From positions 216,173 through 280,172 of the forward strand of contig NZ_FRAV01000001.1 of assembly GCF_900142445.1 (NCBI RefSeq): DNA of 64,000 nt. Reading direction: 5' to 3'. Positions 1-7,813 of this stretch are shown here, one piece after another (position 1 is the stretch's first letter; the number at the start of each line of letters is the position of its first letter). The position numbers were made by a program, and so were the translations under genes. The notes beneath the pieces are model-generated. The model searched no databases and was not told the DNA's origin. It worked only from the letters and a program-made list of their open reading frames with translations. The stretch comes from Chryseobacterium polytrichastri. GTDB taxonomy: Bacteria; Bacteroidota; Bacteroidia; Flavobacteriales; Weeksellaceae.

Positions 1-1
1 G

Positions 2-397
2 AATTTTAATTTCACCGCTTTTGGAAAAGACTATGACTATAATAATAACAATGTATTGGGAATTGCAAAAGTCTTAATGGAGGTAGATCCCAGTTATACT
101 ATTGATAAATGGAAATTCTGGGCAAGTTTCAGATACTTTTCAAAACAGTATGCCAACCTTACAAATGTACTTTATTTCGCTCCGAGATGGGAGACCTTCG
201 GAGGGATTAATTATACTTTCAACAAAAACCTTGATGTAGGAGGTACGGTTATTAATTTTTTAAACCAAAGAGGAGCAAGTGGATCTATTAATGGAGCAGA
301 ATTAATTACCGATGCAAGTCCGTATTACGGAAAATTATTAACCGGAAATTATATTATGCCTTTAACATTCCAATTTTCAGTAAACTTTAATTTTTAA
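2..397 (+). CDS. TonB-dependent outer-membrane receptor, C-terminal fragment (5' end outside window)
   Basis: This is the last ~131 codons of a receptor whose start lies left of the window. The frame is open from base 2 and ends in FSVNFNF, a terminal phenylalanine signature of Bacteroidota outer-membrane beta-barrels. It matches the C-terminus of the complete receptor at 1826-4069 with only about 17 differences in ~130 residues by my count, so the two are recent tandem paralogues. Its role is presumably uptake of an oligosaccharide across the outer membrane. It is followed by a strong hairpin at 421-457. Only the barrel end is visible, so substrate and full domain make-up cannot be judged here. 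Confidence 0.85.
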   Translation, partial: NFNFTAFGKDYDYNNNNVLGIAKVLMEVDPSYTIDKWKFWASFRYFSKQYANLTNVLYFAPRWETFGGINYTFNKNLDVGGTVINFLNQRGASGSINGAELITDASPYYGKLLTGNYIMPLTFQFSVNFNF

Positions 398-420
398 TGA
401 ATAATTAAAAATCAAAAAAA

Positions 421-457
421 CTAAACCGCAATGGGCCTAAAATCCATTGTGGTTTAG
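421..457. terminator. Bidirectional intrinsic terminator
   Basis: A 14-bp stem (421-434 with 444-457, one G-T pair) closes a 9-base loop. On the + strand it is followed by a T-rich run; the seven A's just before it give a U-run on the - strand. It lies between convergent genes: the receptor fragment ending at 397 and the regulator ending at 464. Confidence 0.8.
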
Positions 458-463
458 TTTATA

Positions 464-1213
464 TTACCAATTACTCAAACCATTTTCTAAGGCTCTTTCA
501 TAATTCTCTTCATCAAAAGAATACAGATCAGGAGATTTATGAGCTCCACCGCGTCTTTGTTCTTCCAGTTTATTTAGAATTCCGAGGTTTTTAATTTTTC
601 TGTAAAAATTTCCACGATTAAGTTCTTTTCCCAAAATAGCTTCATATAATTTCTGTAATTCAGAAAGAGTAAATTTTTCAGGCAAAAGATTATAACCAAT
701 CGGTTTTGTTGATATTTTTTCGCGCAAAGTCATCAATGCTTTATCAACGATTTCACGGTGATCCATCGCCAGATCAATTTCTGATAATTGATTTAAATAA
801 ATCCACTCAACTTTTTCACTGAGTTCATCCGGAATAGGATTTAGTTTCGTAGGATTATATAAAGCGTAATATCCGATAGAGATAAATCTTTGTTTATGGA
901 AAAGCGTTTCATCAAAATCTTCAAAATAGAATTCACTTCTGTTTTTCTTTCCAAAAACACCGAACTCTTCAAGATAAACACCCGTTACACCGGCTCTGTC
1001 TTTTAAAATTCTTTCCACAGCTTCATCTAGGTCTTCATCTTTCTTCACATAACCTCCCGGCAATAGCCATTGTTTTCGGTAATTCATCTTGATCAGTAAA
1101 ACCTTCAAGTCATTTTGATCAAAGCCAAATATCACAGGATCAGCAGATATATGAGGAAGAAAAAGCTCTTTAGCTTCGTTTGATTTATCTAAAATTTGTT
1201 GTTTGGAATCCAT
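464..1213 (-). CDS. NrtR/AraR-type Nudix-related transcriptional regulator
   Basis: A 249-residue protein with an N-terminal Nudix fold (about 20-150) and a C-terminal winged-helix region (about 170-240, the NrtR-type DNA-binding domain). The Nudix box spans residues 54-76. G54, E60, R68 and G75 are kept, but the catalytic RE..EE positions read R68-I69 and D72-R73, so hydrolysis is unlikely. Family knowledge: Bacteroidota members of this group, such as AraR of Bacteroides thetaiotaomicron, use the domain to sense a sugar and repress catabolic genes. Here it is divergent from a receptor-GH3-esterase-GH3 set, so it is probably the local sugar-responsive regulator. The effector sugar is unknown. 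Confidence 0.8.
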   Translation of the reverse strand: MDSKQQILDKSNEAKELFLPHISADPVIFGFDQNDLKVLLIKMNYRKQWLLPGGYVKKDEDLDEAVERILKDRAGVTGVYLEEFGVFGKKNRSEFYFEDFDETLFHKQRFISIGYYALYNPTKLNPIPDELSEKVEWIYLNQLSEIDLAMDHREIVDKALMTLREKISTKPIGYNLLPEKFTLSELQKLYEAILGKELNRGNFYRKIKNLGILNKLEEQRRGGAHKSPDLYSFDEENYERALENGLSNW

Positions 1214-1825
1214 TGGTGTTATGAGAAAAACGTGATATTACAAATTTACTAATAAAAATTTTGAAAGAAGCTCAAAAATGCATTCTTGAATTCAATTTTG
1301 GGGAAATTTTAAGACTTTAATTATCATTGATTCACTCAGAAACAATGATAATTAATCATTTGAAGTAAATTTAATTAACTGATTATTAGCTTATTAACGC
1401 TAATGTTAAATTTTATTAATATTTTTTTTCAAAAATTGAATGAAAAAATGTAGTATTGTAATGCTTCGCATTGAAGCAATGAAAAAAAACAAAGATTGAG
1501 ATAAAATTGCTTCGAAAATACTTTCTCCTGAGAGTATGCAATTTTCAGTACAAATATGATGCTTAATCCAATAAGCCTGCATGAAAAAAAGGAAAGCAAA
1601 TAAGCTTTTTACCTGATTTCATGACGATGCAGAGGTAAATGAACAGCTGGCTGTATTAATAAAAAATCCAGTACTGATTTTAAATGATAATAGTTCATCT
1701 AATGAAAATTTGGATGCAGGAAATGTTGTGTCTTTTAACTTTTGACTATAAAGAGAACAGAGCATTGATTATCATAGAATTAGATATAAAAAAGAAACTA
1801 AAGAAGAAATTATATAAACTAAGCA
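1214..1825. other. 612-bp divergent control region with AT-rich inverted repeats
   Basis: No convincing gene lies here. A perfect 12-bp inverted repeat (1318-1329 with 1343-1354, 13-base spacer) sits about 105 bases from the regulator start. A second, shorter one (1385-1390 with 1399-1404, ATTAGC/GCTAAT) follows, and a third structure (GCTTC/GAAGC) lies near 1452-1477. The first repeat is a plausible operator for the Nudix-related regulator. A 40-codon open stretch ending at 1745 looks like chance or a relic. Confidence 0.45.
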
Positions 1826-4069
1826 ATGAAAAAATCAATTGTAAAAATTTCAGCATTAGGCATCGTTCTGTTCTGTTCCAATCTTGCATTTGGACAGACA
1901 GATAAGCTTGCTGTACAAGACTCTGTAAAGCTGCAGGAAAAGCTTAAGATTGGAAACGTAAAAGAAGACAACAACAGAAATGTGATGTTGAATGCTGCCA
2001 ATAATACAAGTCCGAGAGATGTAAATATCGGGCTTCCTTCCACCGTTGGCGGAATTACCATCCTTGAAAATGACCTTCCCGTGGTTTATTTTTTCTGGCC
2101 CGAGCTTCCCAATAAAACATGGAGACAAAGTGTAGGTTTAGAAAAAACCGGATTGTTAAAAATGGATCAATTGGCCAATACCATGGGAGATCTTGGATTT
2201 GCAGTGAATTCTTATGCTCAAACAGGCACCAAAGATTTTAAACTGAAAGGAAAATTTACAACAAGTACTTTTGGATGGCTTCAAGGTGATGTCAACGCTT
2301 CTGGACCCATTTCTAAAAACGGGTGGACCTATACTGTTGGGGCTTTTGCAAACTACGATCCCAGTACTTTTAAGCTAGGTTTTGCAAGAAATGTAGATGA
2401 AACAAAGATCTTCAGAGCGGGTGTTACGAAATATTTTAATGATGATAAAGGGAAGATTTCAATTTTATATAAATATTCAGATTCTTATAACGTAGGAAAC
2501 TATGCCGTTTTCCAATATGGTGAAAATGGGAAAGTTACCGAGTTGGATAATTTCAAAATAGGTAGAGATTCTTATGTGGTCAATGATGGCCAGATCCGAA
2601 TGAAAGATATTTTATCAGGACAGAATTATTGGGCATCTATGAATGGAAATGATAACAGATCAAAAGCTCATAACATCGATATCTTCGGTAATTATTTATT
2701 AAATAATGGCTGGAATTTCAAATTCTCCACAAGAGCCCATTTCTCAACAGTAAAAATGTCAACAATTATTCCTTTGAGTATTTTCCAGGCAGATCAGTCC
2801 GCGGGTTATACGATTGCTTCAACCGGACAGCCGTATTCCGGGGCAGTAGGAACTCAGTTGGCAATGCACACGCCTGAAACTCCGATTACCAATATTGCAG
2901 GACGTTTTTCACTAAACAAACAACTGGGAAATCATAACCTTACGGTGGGAATTTTAGAGCAATTCTATCATGTAGATAAATACACATCCAACAGATCATT
3001 TTTCTTCCAGACCGTAGAAGCACAACCTCAAAGATTAATTGGGCCAACCACAGATGCTTCAGGATTTTACAATTACAATGCAGGTGGAGAATACCACAGC
3101 GGAACAGAAAACAAGCTGTCTGTATATGCAACAGATGAATGGAAAGTATCTGATAACTTTAATCTAAGCTATGGTTTACATCTAAGAAATCATTTGGTTG
3201 ATGGTGAATTCTCAATGACACCAAGAACTCCGGGGTTTGTGTTTGGACCTAATGATTTTCAAAGCATTAAAGAAAGTTGGTTTCAGATTGGAGGAAGCCT
3301 AAATGCAACGTATAACATAAACAAAAACTTTGGAGTTATTGCCAACTTACTTTACACAGAAGAAAACAGAAGGCTGGAAAGTTATTCTCAGGCATTTGAT
3401 CCCAATACAAAGAAGATTAAAAGTCCGTTGGGAGCGTTAGGAGTATTCTGGAATACAGATTATCTTCAATTGATTTCTCAGGCCACGTATCTTAAAAAGA
3501 ATAACAATTTGAACAGATATAACTTAGTGAATCCGGCTAATACAACGCAAGCTCAGAATGTTACGGTTTACTATGATATTCAGACCATTGGTTGGACAAC
3601 AGATTTTGTACTAAAACCTTTCAAAGGCTTTAATCTTCACTATTTGATCACGTTACAGAATCCGGTATATAAGAAATTCAATTTCAATGCTTTTGGAAAA
3701 GATTACGATTACAACGATAACAATGTTTTGGGAGTGGCTAAAGTGTTGATGGAGATTGATCCAAGTTATACAGTTGACAAATGGAGATTCTGGGCAAGTT
3801 TTAGATATTTCTCAAAACAGTATGCCAACCTTACGAATGCGTTATATTTCGCCCCAAGATGGGAAACTTTTGGAGGAGTGAATTATACTGTTAACAAAAA
3901 TATCAACCTTGGTGCTACCGTGATCAACTTCCTGAATCAAAGGGGAGCAAGTGGAACCATCAACGGGGCTGAATTAATCACCGATGCAAGCCCATACTAC
4001 GGAAAACTATTAACGGGAACATACATCATGCCGTTGACAGGGCAGTTTTCAGTAAGCTTTAATTTTTAA
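1826..4069 (+). CDS. TonB-dependent outer-membrane receptor (carbohydrate-type)
   Basis: A 747-residue outer-membrane receptor. It has a signal peptide (about 1-23, ending in AFG before QTD), an N-terminal plug-like segment (to about residue 170) and a long beta-barrel ending in FSVSFNF. It is shorter than classical SusC proteins, no SusD partner is next to it, and no carboxypeptidase-like N-terminal domain is apparent. Its C-terminus is nearly the same as that of the receptor fragment at 2-397, so this is a tandem duplication. It is followed after 11 bases by a GH3 gene, which points to import of glycoside breakdown products in one operon. The substrate is not readable from sequence. The ATG at 1826 is chosen because it directly precedes the signal peptide. 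Confidence 0.85.
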   Translation: MKKSIVKISALGIVLFCSNLAFGQTDKLAVQDSVKLQEKLKIGNVKEDNNRNVMLNAANNTSPRDVNIGLPSTVGGITILENDLPVVYFFWPELPNKTWRQSVGLEKTGLLKMDQLANTMGDLGFAVNSYAQTGTKDFKLKGKFTTSTFGWLQGDVNASGPISKNGWTYTVGAFANYDPSTFKLGFARNVDETKIFRAGVTKYFNDDKGKISILYKYSDSYNVGNYAVFQYGENGKVTELDNFKIGRDSYVVNDGQIRMKDILSGQNYWASMNGNDNRSKAHNIDIFGNYLLNNGWNFKFSTRAHFSTVKMSTIIPLSIFQADQSAGYTIASTGQPYSGAVGTQLAMHTPETPITNIAGRFSLNKQLGNHNLTVGILEQFYHVDKYTSNRSFFFQTVEAQPQRLIGPTTDASGFYNYNAGGEYHSGTENKLSVYATDEWKVSDNFNLSYGLHLRNHLVDGEFSMTPRTPGFVFGPNDFQSIKESWFQIGGSLNATYNINKNFGVIANLLYTEENRRLESYSQAFDPNTKKIKSPLGALGVFWNTDYLQLISQATYLKKNNNLNRYNLVNPANTTQAQNVTVYYDIQTIGWTTDFVLKPFKGFNLHYLITLQNPVYKKFNFNAFGKDYDYNDNNVLGVAKVLMEIDPSYTVDKWRFWASFRYFSKQYANLTNALYFAPRWETFGGVNYTVNKNINLGATVINFLNQRGASGTINGAELITDASPYYGKLLTGTYIMPLTGQFSVSFNF

Positions 4070-4080
4070 TAGGTAGAATA

Positions 4081-6381
4081 ATGAAAAAGACAGTTTTAAG
4101 TATCGCAGTTTTGTGTTTGGGAATATCGGCTTCTGCACAAAATATTCATCAGATAAAAAATACGAACGGACCCGTTTTAGGATATTCCGAAGAATCGGGT
4201 GTGAAAATCCTTGATGTTTCAGGGAAAAAATTCAAAGATTTAAATAGAAACGGAAAGCTCGATAAATATGAAGACTGGCGTTTACCTGTAGAAGAAAGAG
4301 CAAAAGATCTGGCTTCTAAAATGTCTGTTGAGCAAATTGCAGGTTTGATGCTTTACAGTGCGCATCAAGCGATTCCGGCGCCATCCGAAGGTTTCAGAGC
4401 AGGGAAATACAATGGTAAATTTTTCAATGAAAGCGGTGCCAATCCTTGGGATTTGACGGATCAGCAAAAGAAATTTTTAAAGGATGATAATCTTCGTCAT
4501 GTTTTGGTAACCACTTTACAGTCGCCGGAAGTAGCTGCCAAATGGAATAACAATTTACAGTCTTACATTGAAGGTTTAGGCTTGGGAATTCCGTCTAATA
4601 ATAGTACCGACCCGAGACATTCTGCTTCTGTAACGGCTGAGTTTAATGAAGGAGCAGGCGGACAAATTTCTCTTTGGCCTGATGGCCTGGCAATGGGAGC
4701 TACTTTCGATCCTGAATTGGTGAAAAAATTCGGAAATATTGCCGCTCAGGAATACCGTGCATTGGGAATTTCAACGGCTTTATCTCCACAAATTGATTTA
4801 GGGACTGAGCCCCGTTGGTACAGAATTGCTTATGTATTCAGTGAAAGCCCGGAATTAACAGCTGATTTGGCAAGAGGTTATATCGATGGTTTCCAGACTT
4901 CTTTCGGAAAAGATGTGATCAAAAACGGATGGGGTTATAAAAGTGTCAACGCGATGGTAAAACACTGGCCGGGTGGCGGACCTGAAGAAGGTGGGCGTGA
5001 TGGTCACTGGGCAATGGGAAAATATGCCGTTTATCCGGGAAATAATTTTCAAAATCATGTGAAACCTTTTACAGAAGGTGCTTTCAAGTTAAATGGAGGA
5101 ACCAAAGAAGCCTCTGCGGTTATGCCTTATTACACCATCAGTTTCAATCAGGATACAAAGAATGGGGAAAATGTAGGAAATGGATTCAGTAAATATTTAA
5201 TTACGGATTTATTGAGAGGAAAATATGGTTATGATGGAGTAGTATGTACCGACTGGCTGATTACCGCTGAAGAAGGAAAAACTCCGGGAACATTCGCCGG
5301 AAAACCTTGGGGTGTTGAAAAGCTTTCTATTGCAGAACGTCATTACAAAGTACTGGAAGCCGGAGTAGACCAATTTGGTGGAAACAACGACAAAGGACCT
5401 GTATTGGAAGCCTACCAAATGGGCATAAAAGAACATGGAGAAAAATATATGCGTACTCGTTTTGAACAGTCAGCCGTTCGTTTGTTAAAGAACATTTTAA
5501 GAACCGGATTGTTTGAAAATCCTTATGTAAACGTAGACGAAACGAAGAAAATCGTAGGAAACCCTGAATTTATGAAAGCGGGATACGATGCACAGGTAAA
5601 ATCTATCGTTATGCTTAAAAATAAAGCGCAGGTTTTACCAATTAAAGAACGCAAAACAGTCTACATCCCGAAGAGATATTCTCCGGCAACATTCAACTGG
5701 TGGGGAGTTTACACGGCTCCATCTTTAGATTATCCTGTGGATTTAGAATTTGTTAAAAAGCATTATAATGTATCGGATGATCCTGCAAAAGCAGACTTTG
5801 CCATTGTTTTTGTTCAGAGCCCGCACAGTGAAGAAGGTGGATATAGCGATGTTGATGCAAAAGACGGAGGAAACGGATATGTACCTATCTCTCTTCAATA
5901 TCAAACCTATACCGCAACAGAAGCTCGTGAAAAAAGCATTGCCGCAGGAGATGCAGTGATTGCACCAACGGTTAAAGACAGAACGTTTAAAAACAAAACA
6001 ACGACTGCTACTAATTTCACCGATTTATTGAATATTGAAAATACCTATAGAGCAATGAACGGAAAACCTGTGATTGTTTCCGTTACTGCTTCAAAGCCAA
6101 TGATCTTTTCTGAGTTTGAAAAACATGCGGACGGAATTTTAGTGAATTTCAATGTGTCGAACCAAGCTGTGGTAGATATTATTGCCGGAAAATATGAACC
6201 TTCAGGATTATTGCCTCTTCAGATGCCTGCTGATATGAAAACAGTGGAAACCCAAAAAGAAGATGTTCCGTTTGATATGATTCCTTACAAAGATTCGGAA
6301 GGTCATGCGTATGATTTCGGGTACGGACTGAACTGGTCAGGCGTTATTAAAGATGCAAGAACGAAGAAATACGTGAAATAA
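4081..6381 (+). CDS. Secreted GH3-family glycoside hydrolase
   Basis: A 766-residue exported enzyme (signal peptide about 1-19, cut after SASA) of glycoside hydrolase family 3, which removes sugars from non-reducing ends of glycosides. The TIM-barrel domain runs about 75-480. The catalytic nucleophile is D391 in the VCTDW motif. The alpha/beta C-terminal domain follows, with the possible acid/base region around EEGGYSD. Before the barrel lies an EF-hand or dockerin-like calcium loop, DLNRNGKLDKYED (about residues 53-66), shared with the second GH3 at 7814. No fibronectin III-like tail is apparent, unlike that paralogue. It is transcribed with the receptor 11 bases upstream. A beta-glucosidase or beta-xylosidase specificity is likely but unproven. 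Confidence 0.88.
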   Translation: MKKTVLSIAVLCLGISASAQNIHQIKNTNGPVLGYSEESGVKILDVSGKKFKDLNRNGKLDKYEDWRLPVEERAKDLASKMSVEQIAGLMLYSAHQAIPAPSEGFRAGKYNGKFFNESGANPWDLTDQQKKFLKDDNLRHVLVTTLQSPEVAAKWNNNLQSYIEGLGLGIPSNNSTDPRHSASVTAEFNEGAGGQISLWPDGLAMGATFDPELVKKFGNIAAQEYRALGISTALSPQIDLGTEPRWYRIAYVFSESPELTADLARGYIDGFQTSFGKDVIKNGWGYKSVNAMVKHWPGGGPEEGGRDGHWAMGKYAVYPGNNFQNHVKPFTEGAFKLNGGTKEASAVMPYYTISFNQDTKNGENVGNGFSKYLITDLLRGKYGYDGVVCTDWLITAEEGKTPGTFAGKPWGVEKLSIAERHYKVLEAGVDQFGGNNDKGPVLEAYQMGIKEHGEKYMRTRFEQSAVRLLKNILRTGLFENPYVNVDETKKIVGNPEFMKAGYDAQVKSIVMLKNKAQVLPIKERKTVYIPKRYSPATFNWWGVYTAPSLDYPVDLEFVKKHYNVSDDPAKADFAIVFVQSPHSEEGGYSDVDAKDGGNGYVPISLQYQTYTATEAREKSIAAGDAVIAPTVKDRTFKNKTTTATNFTDLLNIENTYRAMNGKPVIVSVTASKPMIFSEFEKHADGILVNFNVSNQAVVDIIAGKYEPSGLLPLQMPADMKTVETQKEDVPFDMIPYKDSEGHAYDFGYGLNWSGVIKDARTKKYVK

Positions 6382-6396
6382 TTCAATAAAAAATAT

Positions 6397-6601
6397 ACCA
6401 CAAATCGAAGATTCGACGAAGTCAAAAGGCAACAAAGGATTGTAAACCATTAAGGAGAATTTAGTTGTTAAGGAAGATTAAGAAAAAAAACACATTTTTT
6501 TTAATCGGGATAGCCTTAAAGCGAAGCTCAAACTTAATATTCTAAAAATCTTAATAGCTTCTTAATGGTAAGAAAAAGTGAAACTTAAGGTCTTTTGTGG
6601 T
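6397..6601. repeat. Long nested inverted repeat in the 6382-6628 gap
   Basis: Outer arms ACCACAAA (6397-6404) and TTTGTGGT (6594-6601) enclose inner arms ACCATTAAG (6446-6454) and CTTAATGGT (6561-6569). The spacer is AT-rich and non-coding. It belongs to the set of nested palindromes that recurs in this window. The function is unknown. Confidence 0.6.
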
Positions 6602-6628
6602 TAATGAAAATACTTAAAACTTAATACA

Positions 6629-7504
6629 ATGAAAAAACTCATCATAGCAAGTTTATTCCTTATTGGGATCAACAATATACAGGCTCAAAAAAGCATTTCA
6701 TTATACAGTGGAAAAGCTCCGGGCTCAGAAAACTGGAAGCAGAAAGAAGCGCAAACCTATTCTGATTTGTTTAAAACCGAGGTTGTTTACAATGTAACGC
6801 AACCTTCAATTTTAGTCTTTGAAGCTGATCAAGCTAAAGCTAACGGAACAGTTATTGTTATTGCTCCGGGTGGCGGTTTTCAAAGTTTATCGATTAACAG
6901 AGAAGGAATTGATATGGCTAAAAAATTATCCGAAAACGGAATTACTGCCGTTGTGTTAAAATACCGTTTATTGGAAACAAAATCCAACGATCCTGCCCGT
7001 GAAATGATGGAGAACATCAAAGATAGAAAAGCTTTTGATGCGAAAACAGCTCCCATTAAAGTAATGGCAGGCGAAGATATCAAAACAGCTATTTCTTATG
7101 TAAGAGCTCACGCTAAAGAATTAAATATTCAGGTTGATAAATTAGGGGTAATCGGTTTCTCGGCTGGAGCAAGTGTGATTTTAGAAAGTGTTCTTCACAG
7201 CAAAGATGCATCCACCGTTCCCAATTTTGCAGCTTCCATTTATGGTGGACCGAATGAAGATGTTTTAACTTTAAAAATCCCAACATCAATGCCATTATTT
7301 ATTTGCGCAGCAACCGATGATCAGTTAAAACTGGCTCCAAAAAGCATTCAGCTTTACAATAAATGGTTGGAAGCAGGACAACCTGTAGAACTTCACCTAT
7401 ATGAAAAAGGAGGTCATGGTTTCGGTATGGGAACACAAAACTTACCTGTTGATAAATGGTCAGAGGTCTATCTGGATTGGTTGAAATTTCACAAGTTTTT
7501 ATAA
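6629..7504 (+). CDS. Secreted alpha/beta-hydrolase (acetylxylan esterase-like)
   Basis: A 291-residue exported esterase with a signal peptide of about 19 residues (cut after IQAQ). The oxyanion-hole motif is APGGGF, the nucleophile elbow is GFSAG (S178), and the late histidine lies in KGGHGFG. The layout fits the BD-FAE / carbohydrate esterase-like alpha/beta-hydrolases that remove acetyl groups from hemicellulose. It sits between two GH3 genes, so it probably deacetylates the same glycan that they trim. The gap upstream (247 bp) holds a long palindrome, so it may have its own transcript. Exact ester specificity is uncertain. Confidence 0.8.
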   Translation: MKKLIIASLFLIGINNIQAQKSISLYSGKAPGSENWKQKEAQTYSDLFKTEVVYNVTQPSILVFEADQAKANGTVIVIAPGGGFQSLSINREGIDMAKKLSENGITAVVLKYRLLETKSNDPAREMMENIKDRKAFDAKTAPIKVMAGEDIKTAISYVRAHAKELNIQVDKLGVIGFSAGASVILESVLHSKDASTVPNFAASIYGGPNEDVLTLKIPTSMPLFICAATDDQLKLAPKSIQLYNKWLEAGQPVELHLYEKGGHGFGMGTQNLPVDKWSEVYLDWLKFHKFL

Positions 7505-7813
7505 AATTTTAATCTGTAACCACAAAAGAAACAAAAGCTTATGTTTTAATAAAAAGTTTGATTAATAAATTATTTAAGAGCACAACAGTATTCAAAAATC
7601 TTCGATTTTTATCTTATGTGACCTTTTGATTTTTTATTTCAAGCTTAAAAAACTTTTGTCCCTTTTGTGGTAATAATAGTATCGCATGAAATCAATCATT
7701 ACAAGACAAGTGTAATGTCATTATTCATTGCGCAATAACTACTTAGATATCCGATTAATGTTCGAATATTTTTATGCTAAACTCAAATTATTTAATTCAA
7801 AAAAATAAAAAAT
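7505..7813. repeat. Intergenic region with inverted repeat 7519-7671
   Basis: The 309-bp gap holds arms of 19 bp (7519-7537 and 7653-7671, two mismatches) of the ACCACAAAAG class, about 115 bases apart. The remainder, up to 7813, is the presumed leader of the next GH3 gene. No further element was recognised. Confidence 0.6.

Noticed and set aside
1622..1745. A 40-codon open stretch ending in VVSFNF, like the C-terminus of an outer-membrane barrel
   Set aside because: No homology to the neighbouring receptors beyond the last four residues, a stop just upstream and no start or ribosome site; may be a relic but cannot be supported.
1684..1905. 73-codon open frame before the second TonB receptor
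   Set aside because: Runs into the receptor signal peptide in another frame; low-complexity Lys/Ile-rich composition.
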